This document shows, piece by piece, positions 1 to 4,946 of a stretch of DNA of 5,786 bases. The stretch is from Nitrospirota bacterium (GTDB lineage Bacteria; Nitrospirota; Nitrospiria; Nitrospirales; Nitrospiraceae). The first letter of the stretch is position 1. Every line of letters starts with the position of its first letter. The stretch is from contig JACRLS010000154.1 in NCBI GenBank assembly GCA_016235225.1, positions 1 to 5,786 of the forward strand, read 5' to 3'. Below the pieces are notes generated by a model that saw only the letters and a list, made by a program, of their open reading frames with translations, was not told where the DNA came from and did no database searches. The position numbers were made by a program, and so were the translations under genes.

Positions 1-523
1 GGACCTGGTCGCCGACTTGGTGGTGGTCGGTGACGATGATGTCCAATCCGAGCCGCCGCGCAACCTCGATTTCCTTGAACGACGTGCTCCCGCAATCCGA
101 GGTGACCAGGAGCGACACACCGTCGGTCCGCAGACGCCGGACCGCCGCCTCGTTCAACCCGTAGCCTTCACGAATCCGGTGCGGGATGTACGAGCAGACG
201 TTCGCCCCCAGCCCACCGAAGTACGATAAGAAGAGGCTGGTTGACGAGACGCCATCGACGTCGTAATCGCCATAGAAACAGATGCGCTCGTGGCATTCCA
301 CGGCCGTGCGAAGGCGCTCAATGGCCACGGCCATATCGGGAAGCGCCATGGGATCATGGGGGGATTCCGAGGTCATCGTGAGCCAGCGCTGGGCCTCCGC
401 CGTGGTGCTGACACCACGCCCCAGGAGCATGGAGGCCGTGACCGGAGAAATCGACAGTGCCCGCGACAACGCGTCCTGGCGCTCTCGGTCAATGGCCCTG
501 AAGATCCACTCTCGGACGGGCAT
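1..523 (-). CDS. recJ: Single-stranded-DNA-specific 5'->3' exonuclease RecJ, N-terminal part (cut by left edge)
   Basis: RecJ degrades single-stranded DNA 5' to 3' in the cytoplasm, in RecF-pathway recombination, mismatch repair and base excision repair. The 174 visible residues hold the first part of the DHH phosphoesterase core: YGDYDVDG at about 84-91 (metal-binding aspartates), REGYGL near 118-123, SDCG at 142-145 and the family-defining DHH at 166-168. These motifs have the order and spacing usual for RecJ. The rest of the DHH domain, the DHHA1 domain and the OB-fold lie beyond the left edge; full proteins are usually about 560-600 residues. The ATG at 523 is supported by an in-frame TAG a few codons upstream and by AGGAG at 527-531, although the 3-base spacing is short. 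It lies downstream of the Pup gene on the same strand, but a hairpin and a separate promoter in the gap suggest independent transcription. The ORF has no stop within the window. Confidence 0.95.
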   Translation of the reverse strand, partial: MPVREWIFRAIDRERQDALSRALSISPVTASMLLGRGVSTTAEAQRWLTMTSESPHDPMALPDMAVAIERLRTAVECHERICFYGDYDVDGVSSTSLFLSYFGGLGANVCSYIPHRIREGYGLNEAAVRRLRTDGVSLLVTSDCGSTSFKEIEVARRLGLDIIVTDHHQVGDQV

Positions 524-581
524 AGGCTCCTATCCTGGGGCGAGGTGAGGGAAGGCGCGCAACTGACTGGAAACTCAGGGG

Positions 582-610
582 ATATTAGTCTGCGATGGAG
601 GGTTTGTCAA
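582..610 (-). promoter_or_regulatory. Candidate sigma70-type promoter for recJ
   Basis: On the minus strand a perfect TTGACA (605-610) is followed after 17 bases by TAATAT (582-587, 4 of 6 consensus matches). Transcription would begin near 575, giving a leader of about 50 bases before the recJ ATG. The -35 element lies only five bases past the hairpin that probably ends the Pup transcript, so the gap is organised as terminator then promoter. This is read from sequence only; no start site is known. Confidence 0.55.
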
Positions 611-615
611 ACAAC

Positions 616-652
616 GCGGGGCGCCCCCCACCCGTGATGAGGAACGCCCCGC
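616..652 (-). terminator. Candidate intrinsic terminator after the Pup/UBact gene
   Basis: A perfect 8-bp GC-rich inverted repeat (GCGGGGCG at 616-623, CGCCCCGC at 645-652) encloses a 21-base loop. Read on the minus strand it lies about 50 bases past the Pup stop codon and is followed by GTTGTTTGAC. That tail is T-rich but interrupted, so termination may be imperfect. The loop is larger than in typical terminators. Confidence 0.45.
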
Positions 653-701
653 AGACCTATCCAGGGTCTGAACAAGCCCGGCAACCAGAAACGTTCGCGC
701 G

Positions 702-899
702 TTACTCGCCGCCTTTTTGCACGTAGTTCTTGACGAACTCTTCGGCGTTCTTTTCCAGAACGTCGTCGATCTCGTCGACGAGCTTATCGATCTCGTCCTT
801 CAGCTTCTTCCCGGTTTCAACCACCTTCGGATTCGGCTTTGCCTCATCCCTGGCCTGCGTGTCCTTTCGAGATTCCGGTCTCCTCTCTTGTTTCTCCAT
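702..899 (-). CDS. Prokaryotic ubiquitin-like protein Pup/UBact, 65 aa
   Basis: This is a protein tag: in Pup systems a ligase (PafA type) joins the C-terminal glutamate to lysines of target proteins, which the proteasomal ATPase then unfolds for the 20S core. The C-terminal half matches my memory of mycobacterial Pup almost residue for residue, including DEIDDVLEKNAEEF (about 42-55) and the tail YVQKGGE (59-65). The first 25 residues are charged, lysine/arginine/glutamate-rich and probably disordered; residues 28-57 are heptad-like and probably form the coiled-coil helix that docks on the ATPase. The length agrees with Pup (about 64). The chain ends in Glu rather than Gln, so no deamidation should be needed before conjugation. 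The ATG at 899 has GGAGG at 906-910, six to seven bases away. Homologues in Nitrospirae and some other Gram-negatives have been named UBact. No ligase, deamidase, ATPase or 20S gene is adjacent: recJ lies downstream and hppA upstream. Confidence 0.93.
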   Translation of the reverse strand: MEKQERRPESRKDTQARDEAKPNPKVVETGKKLKDEIDKLVDEIDDVLEKNAEEFVKNYVQKGGE

Positions 900-930
900 C
901 GGAGCCCTCCACGCGTCAGCGGATTAGTGC

Positions 931-960
931 CTCATAACCCAAACCCATGATCAGTGCCAA
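931..960 (-). promoter_or_regulatory. Candidate promoter for the Pup/UBact gene
   Basis: On the minus strand TTGGCA (955-960, 5 of 6 matches to TTGACA) is followed after 18 bases by TATGAG (931-936, 4 of 6 matches to TATAAT). The predicted start near 924 leaves about 25 bases before the ATG, just enough for the GGAGG ribosome binding site at 906-910. The -10 is mediocre, so this is a moderate call. Confidence 0.4.
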
Positions 961-1011
961 CTTAAACCGAGGATACTCTCCGATTCCGCCGTCCGCCACG
1001 CAACTCAAAAG

Positions 1012-1023
1012 TGGTAGATACCA
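1012..1023 (-). terminator. Weak hairpin plus short T-run after hppA
   Basis: Read on the minus strand, TGGTA-TC-TACCA (effectively a 4-bp stem with a 4-base loop) lies about 20 bases past the hppA stop codon and is followed by CTTTTGAG. It is the only terminator-like element seen between hppA and the Pup gene. The stem is short and AT-rich, so read-through into the Pup gene is possible. Confidence 0.2.
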
Positions 1024-1045
1024 TTCTTTCGGTCGATTCCCGGCG

Positions 1046-3106
1046 TTACACAAGCATGGACACGATCAACAAGGCCACGATATTGATCACCTTGATCATC
1101 GGGTTGATCGCCGGCCCGGCCGTGTCTTTATAGGGATCGCCCACCGTGTCGCCCGTGACGGCCGCCTTATGGGTCTCGGACCCCTTCTTCCCCTGCTCTT
1201 CGATGTATTTCTTGGCATTATCCCAGGCGCCGCCGCCGCTGGTCATCGAGATGGCGACGAAGAGGCCCGTCACAATGCTCCCGACCAACACCCCGCCAAG
1301 CGCCTGCGGGCCAAGAACGACCCCGACCACTATCGGCGACACGACCGGAATCAGAGCGGGTACCATCATCTTACGAATCGCGGCCTGGGTGACGATGTCC
1401 ACGCAGGTACCGTACTCGGGCTTGCCGGTCCCTTCCATGATGCCCTTGATAGTTCGGAACTGGCGGCGAACTTCTTCCACGACGAGACCTCCGGCCTGGC
1501 CGACGGCCCTCATGCACAAGGCTCCGAACCAGTACGGGAGCATGCCGCCCAGGAAGAGCCCCACCAGCACGGACGGATTCGACAGATCGAACCCGACCGA
1601 CTTCCCCGAGGACCCGACCACCCGGGCATACTCAGCGAACAACACCACGGCCGCGAGACCGGCTGACCCGATCGCGTAACCCTTCGTCACCGCTTTCGTC
1701 GTATTGCCGACCGCATCCAATGGGTCGGTGATATTCCGCACATCCTTCCCGAGGTGGGCCATTTCGGCTATGCCCCCCGCGTTGTCAGTGATCGGGCCGA
1801 AGGCGTCGATGGCCACGACGATCCCAGCCATGGACAACATGGACACGGCCGCCACGGCGACCCCGTAGAGACCGCCTTGCTCGGCGCCCCCGCAAATCCA
1901 GTAACTGGACAGGATCGCCCCTCCGATGACCACCACCGGCAAAGCCGTGGCCTGCATCCCGACCGCCAGCCCGGCGATGATGTTCGTCGCATGTCCCGTT
2001 TCGCTGGCCTTCGCGATTTCTTTCACCGGCGCATAACTCTTGGACGTGAAATAGTCGGTGATGAACACGAGCGCGATCGTGACCACCAATCCGATCAAGG
2101 CGGCGAGGTAATAGTGAAGGGCGCTCACCCCACCGACTCCGTTTTTAAACAGCTGAGCCGTGATGGGATAGAAGGCCACTGCGGCGATGCCGCCGGCGAC
2201 AAACAGCCCCTTGTAGAGGGCCTTCATGATGTTTTCATCGCCGGGCGAGGCCTTGACGAAGAAGATACCGGCGATTGTGGCCAGAATCGTCATGCCGCCC
2301 AAGGCCAAGGGGTAGAAGATCGGTTCCGTCTGGCCCTTGAACATGCTGAAGGCCAGTACCATGGCCGCCACCGTCGTCACGGCATAGGTCTCAAAGAGGT
2401 CTGCCGCCATCCCGGCGCAGTCACCGACGTTGTCTCCCACGTTGTCGGCAATGACCGCCGGGTTGCGGGGATCGTCTTCCGGAATCCCGGCCTCGACCTT
2501 CCCGACGAGATCCGCACCGACGTCTGCGGCCTTGGTATAGATTCCACCGCCCACACGAGCAAACACGGAAATCAGACTGCCGCCGAACCCAAGACTAATG
2601 AGCGCATGCACGGCCTTTTCGGGTCCCGCGATGCCCGAGGCGATCACGTAGAACCCGGTCAAGGCCAGCAAGCCCAACCCAATGAGCAACAACCCGGTGA
2701 CCGCTCCGCCGCGAAACGCCACGGTGAGCGCCGCGTTCAATCCCTGGTGGGCCGCTTGGGCGGTCCGTACGTTCGCTCTGACGGCGATGAACATTCCGAC
2801 ATAGCCGGCCAGGGGCGATGCGCCAGCCGCGACGAGAAAGCCCACGGCGGTCAGCAACCCGAATTTATCGGACCAGAAGCCGGCCCCCCACAGCACCACA
2901 AACAAGCCCGCGGCGACGGCGCCGACCGTGCGGTACTGGCGATTCAAGTAGGCGGCGGCGCCTTCCTGGATGGCGAGCGCGATCTCCTGCATGCGGGCGG
3001 TCCCCGCGTCCAGCTTGAAGATCCACATGGCAAGATAGAGACCGTAGGCGATACCGGCGACGGCACAGCCTAACGCAAAGATGACGACTCCAGTCGAGAC
3101 TTCCAC
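1046..3106 (-). CDS. hppA: Membrane-bound H+-translocating pyrophosphatase, K+-independent type, 686 aa
   Basis: HppA hydrolyses pyrophosphate in the cytoplasm and pumps protons across the membrane, conserving energy from biosynthetic PPi. The length matches bacterial family members (about 670-720), and long hydrophobic segments alternate throughout, consistent with the family's 16 membrane helices. Substrate and Mg2+ binding motifs are intact: DVGADLVGK at 195-203, DDPRNPAVIADNVGDNVGD at 211-229, ITDNAGG at 439-445 and GDTVGDPYKDTAGPAIN at 652-668. The segment GNTTKAVTKG (467-476) carries Lys471 and Thr474, the pair that marks the potassium-independent proton-pumping class; potassium-dependent enzymes have Ala at the Lys position. 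The start is GTG at 3106, chosen because GGGAGG at 3115-3120 lies eight bases upstream and the N-terminus begins directly with the first membrane helix. It seems to be a single gene with its own promoter, divergent from the small plus-strand gene. Confidence 0.97.
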   Translation of the reverse strand: MEVSTGVVIFALGCAVAGIAYGLYLAMWIFKLDAGTARMQEIALAIQEGAAAYLNRQYRTVGAVAAGLFVVLWGAGFWSDKFGLLTAVGFLVAAGASPLAGYVGMFIAVRANVRTAQAAHQGLNAALTVAFRGGAVTGLLLIGLGLLALTGFYVIASGIAGPEKAVHALISLGFGGSLISVFARVGGGIYTKAADVGADLVGKVEAGIPEDDPRNPAVIADNVGDNVGDCAGMAADLFETYAVTTVAAMVLAFSMFKGQTEPIFYPLALGGMTILATIAGIFFVKASPGDENIMKALYKGLFVAGGIAAVAFYPITAQLFKNGVGGVSALHYYLAALIGLVVTIALVFITDYFTSKSYAPVKEIAKASETGHATNIIAGLAVGMQATALPVVVIGGAILSSYWICGGAEQGGLYGVAVAAVSMLSMAGIVVAIDAFGPITDNAGGIAEMAHLGKDVRNITDPLDAVGNTTKAVTKGYAIGSAGLAAVVLFAEYARVVGSSGKSVGFDLSNPSVLVGLFLGGMLPYWFGALCMRAVGQAGGLVVEEVRRQFRTIKGIMEGTGKPEYGTCVDIVTQAAIRKMMVPALIPVVSPIVVGVVLGPQALGGVLVGSIVTGLFVAISMTSGGGAWDNAKKYIEEQGKKGSETHKAAVTGDTVGDPYKDTAGPAINPMIKVINIVALLIVSMLV

Positions 3107-3114
3107 GGGCGTAA

Positions 3115-3120
3115 CCTCCC
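3115..3120 (-). promoter_or_regulatory. Ribosome binding site fixing the GTG start of hppA
   Basis: GGGAGG on the minus strand lies eight bases before GTG (3104-3106). It supports a non-ATG start for hppA; no in-frame ATG with comparable support was found further upstream. Confidence 0.7.
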
Positions 3121-3161
3121 TGTTCGATCAACGCGACGATTCAGCGCCCCCTCCTGGCGCC

Positions 3162-3178
3162 GGTCTGTCCCACAGACC
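3162..3178 (-). promoter_or_regulatory. Perfect 7-bp hairpin in the hppA leader
   Basis: GGTCTGT and ACAGACC form a perfect inverted repeat with a three-base loop, about 55 bases before the hppA start and inside the predicted leader. There is no T-run after it, so it is not an obvious terminator. It could stabilise the transcript, be a protein site or have no role. It matches no riboswitch class that I recognise. Confidence 0.35.
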
Positions 3179-3252
3179 CGTTCAAGCACCCGTACGTCGC
3201 ATCCTCTGGGGGGAAGGGATTTTGCGTATCGGTGGGACCGAAGAATGAGCCC

Positions 3253-3281
3253 ATTGTATATGGGGCCTCCTGATTGATCAA
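3253..3281 (-). promoter_or_regulatory. Candidate promoter for hppA
   Basis: On the minus strand TTGATC (3276-3281, 4 of 6 matches) and TACAAT (3253-3258, 5 of 6 matches) are separated by exactly 17 bases. Transcription would start near 3246, giving a leader of about 140 bases before the GTG. The site lies back to back with the plus-strand promoter at 3345-3374, about 60 bases apart, so a regulator bound between them could affect both genes. Confidence 0.45.
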
Positions 3282-3344
3282 GCTGAAACGCGATTCACGC
3301 AGGTCCCAAGCCGTCCTGATCGGTGCACGAACAGACGGTTCAGT

Positions 3345-3374
3345 TTGCAGGGCTGCGCGCGATCCTGATATAGT
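3345..3374 (+). promoter_or_regulatory. Candidate extended -10 promoter for the small plus-strand gene
   Basis: TGATATAGT at 3366-3374 is a TG-extended -10 with 5 of 6 matches to TATAAT. A weak -35 (TTGCAG, 3345-3350, 3 of 6) lies 18 bases upstream, which is typical because extended -10 promoters depend less on the -35. The predicted start near 3381 leaves about 15 bases of leader, holding only the ribosome binding site. Confidence 0.5.
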
Positions 3375-3385
3375 CGCTCGCGAAT

Positions 3386-3390
3386 GGAGG
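3386..3390 (+). promoter_or_regulatory. Ribosome binding site deciding the start of the 82-aa gene
   Basis: GGAGG lies five bases before the ATG at 3396. An in-frame ATG at 3384 overlaps this element and has no ribosome binding site of its own, so 3396 is the better start. Confidence 0.65.
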
Positions 3391-3395
3391 CCGCT

Positions 3396-3644
3396 ATGGG
3401 ACCGCAGTACATCGTCGTGGAAGGCAAGAAGTTCACGAAAGAAGTGCTGACGCTCGACAACCATGTGTTCCGCAATTGCGAGATGGATTACTGCCAGTTC
3501 TATTACAGCGGCGGTCCGTATGAGCTCATCGACACGCATATCACCAATTCCGAATTGGTCCTGAACCAACCGGCCAAGAACGTCTACGCGGCCATTCAGA
3601 TCTTCAAGACAAAGTCCCCCGGTTCCAAGATCGTCTCGGAGTAA
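3396..3644 (+). CDS. Conserved-looking hypothetical protein, 82 aa, short beta-rich
   Basis: I cannot name a function. The protein has no signal peptide and no membrane helix and is probably cytoplasmic. Residues 13-55 have a pattern of short beta strands, with FRNCEMDYCQFYYSGGP at 25-41 containing Cys28 and Cys33. The 'F-x-N-C ... YSGGP' pattern recalls small uncharacterised proteins with pentapeptide-repeat or beta-helix-like character, a resemblance from memory only. It is the only plus-strand gene here: divergent from hppA and convergent with the multiheme cytochrome gene, whose stop codon lies 29 bases away. A good ribosome binding site, an extended -10 promoter and a natural amino-acid composition support it as a real gene. 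An alternative start at 3384 would add four residues (MEAA). Confidence 0.75.
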   Translation: MGPQYIVVEGKKFTKEVLTLDNHVFRNCEMDYCQFYYSGGPYELIDTHITNSELVLNQPAKNVYAAIQIFKTKSPGSKIVSE

Positions 3645-3673
3645 CCTCGTCGGGGTGTGTCGCCTTATCGACG

Positions 3674-4909
3674 CTACTTCCCGAGCGGGATGTTGACGCT
3701 TCGCTTCACAATAGAGATCGCCTGAAAAGCAGGGTCCTGGGCCCCCTGGGAGGATTCCGCTTCGATGCGCTGCAAGAAGGGCTGCGGCCCGGTGACCGGC
3801 GCGTAGCTGAGGGAGGTTTCCACGTCGAAGGACCGCGTGTCTTTGGGCGTCGGGAAGGTAAAGGTCTCTACTCGGGTTTCTTCGGGTTTCAATACGGTAT
3901 CGTCCACGACCTTGGTCGCCATGAAATCGAAGACCGTATTCTGCCCCTTGGCATCGGCATAATTGCGCCCATAGACGCGCTGGTCGGTAAACACGGTCTT
4001 GAGGTTCTTGCCTTTGATGGCCAGCTCCAGGACCACCCGCGCCCATCCCGGATGCGTCGTCGGCAGGTTATGCGGCACCAAACTGTGGACCGACACCTTA
4101 ACGGTCGTCTGCTCGCCCTTGACCTCTGTGTCGATGTCCAGCTTCGCCGCCTCCTGGCGGAGTTTGCCGATTCGGCCGGGGAACGAATGATTGGCCACCT
4201 TCCGCTTGTTCTCGCCATTGGCGGATTCCCCCACCTGCTCGGGCATATGGCAGGTCTGGCATTCCTTCCCTGATTTGACCGCATGGCTGGTCTCCCAGCT
4301 CCCCAGCAAGTCGTTGCTCTTTCCCAGAGAAGCGGCCGACGGCACCGACAGGTGGCAATTCAGGCAGAGCCCCGATTTCCGGAAGAGTTCCGATTCCATC
4401 GACTGATGAGCCAGATTCTGGACGGAATCCCTATAGGGACCGAACAGCGTTTTCCCCAGTTCATACTTGGGAACCGGTGGTTGGCTCGAACGGTCAATCT
4501 GTTTGATCAGGTGACATTGGGCACAGCCCACTCCATCGAAGATGGGATCCCCCGACCGCACTTGGGTCACAAAAACCACGGCCTGTTCGGCAAACTCATT
4601 GACGTGCGGTGCATGGCACTTGAAACACAGGGCCTTGTCTTTGCCACCCGAGAACGTCAGATACTCGTCCAGTGCCGCCCGAAACGTGGGGGAATGAATC
4701 GACTTGGACAGGGGGGAGGTTTCCCATTCCTCGAAGACCCGTTCGTGACATCGCTTGCACTTTGACGAACTGGGGAAGGCCTTCTCCAAGGCCAGACCTT
4801 TCCCCCCTGCCGCGTCCTGCGCCAGACCCGAGGGAACCACAATCCAGATCACCAGACCTCCGAGCACAGCCCCCAACACGGCGAGTGCGCGGGCTCGACG
4901 ACCGGTCAT
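3674..4909 (-). CDS. Exported pentaheme c-type cytochrome, cytochrome c554-like, 411 aa
   Basis: This is probably a periplasmic electron-transfer protein; partner and substrate are unknown. A signal peptide is clear: basic MTGRRAR, a hydrophobic stretch at about 8-29, and a likely cleavage after Ala30 (GLA-QDA). Five CxxCH heme attachment motifs follow: CKRCH 51-55, CFKCH 95-99, CAQCH 129-133, CLNCH 182-186 and CQTCH 217-221. W-x-T-S-x(n)-H patterns near 62-72 and 205-209 resemble elements of multiheme cytochromes that provide distal histidine ligands. The C-terminal 170 residues lack CxxCH, look beta-rich and carry PHNLPTT near 279-285, like the GHxxPTG element after the hemes in c554-type proteins. 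The ATG at 4909 is chosen for AGGAGG at 4917-4922; starts at 4939 or 4990 lack a ribosome binding site, and the latter overlaps the preceding gene. It follows a paralogue by 37 bases, suggesting an operon. Confidence 0.88.
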   Translation of the reverse strand: MTGRRARALAVLGAVLGGLVIWIVVPSGLAQDAAGGKGLALEKAFPSSSKCKRCHERVFEEWETSPLSKSIHSPTFRAALDEYLTFSGGKDKALCFKCHAPHVNEFAEQAVVFVTQVRSGDPIFDGVGCAQCHLIKQIDRSSQPPVPKYELGKTLFGPYRDSVQNLAHQSMESELFRKSGLCLNCHLSVPSAASLGKSNDLLGSWETSHAVKSGKECQTCHMPEQVGESANGENKRKVANHSFPGRIGKLRQEAAKLDIDTEVKGEQTTVKVSVHSLVPHNLPTTHPGWARVVLELAIKGKNLKTVFTDQRVYGRNYADAKGQNTVFDFMATKVVDDTVLKPEETRVETFTFPTPKDTRSFDVETSLSYAPVTGPQPFLQRIEAESSQGAQDPAFQAISIVKRSVNIPLGK

Positions 4910-4916
4910 GCTCTCC

Positions 4917-4922
4917 CCTCCT
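4917..4922 (-). promoter_or_regulatory. Ribosome binding site deciding the start of the pentaheme cytochrome
   Basis: AGGAGG on the minus strand lies seven bases before the ATG at 4907-4909. It lies within the 37-base gap between the two cytochrome genes and places the start directly before a canonical signal peptide, ruling out the 27-residue N-terminal extension. Confidence 0.75.
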
Positions 4923-4946
4923 GTCTGCTGAGGATTCATGCTGAGA

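Noticed and set aside
717..950. Plus-strand frames of 77 and 65 codons opposite the Pup/UBact gene
   Set aside because: The minus-strand product matches Pup clearly and has a strong ribosome binding site; the opposite frames are low-complexity shadows.
947..1666. 239-codon plus-strand open frame
   Set aside because: Antisense to the C-terminal part of hppA, with skewed His/Asp/Arg-rich composition and no recognisable domain.
1754..3073. 439-codon plus-strand open frame
   Set aside because: It is wholly antisense to hppA, whose family motifs are unmistakable. Its translation is rich in His, Arg, Asp and Gly, as expected from the antisense of GC-rich coding DNA.
3648..3673. CGTCG/CGACG inverted repeat between the convergent genes as a bidirectional terminator
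   Set aside because: Only five base pairs with a 16-base loop and no T-run on either strand; too weak to call.
3141..4046. 301-codon minus-strand open frame
   Set aside because: It overlaps the pentaheme cytochrome in another frame and runs antisense through the small plus-strand gene. Its composition is Arg- and Gly-rich without motifs.
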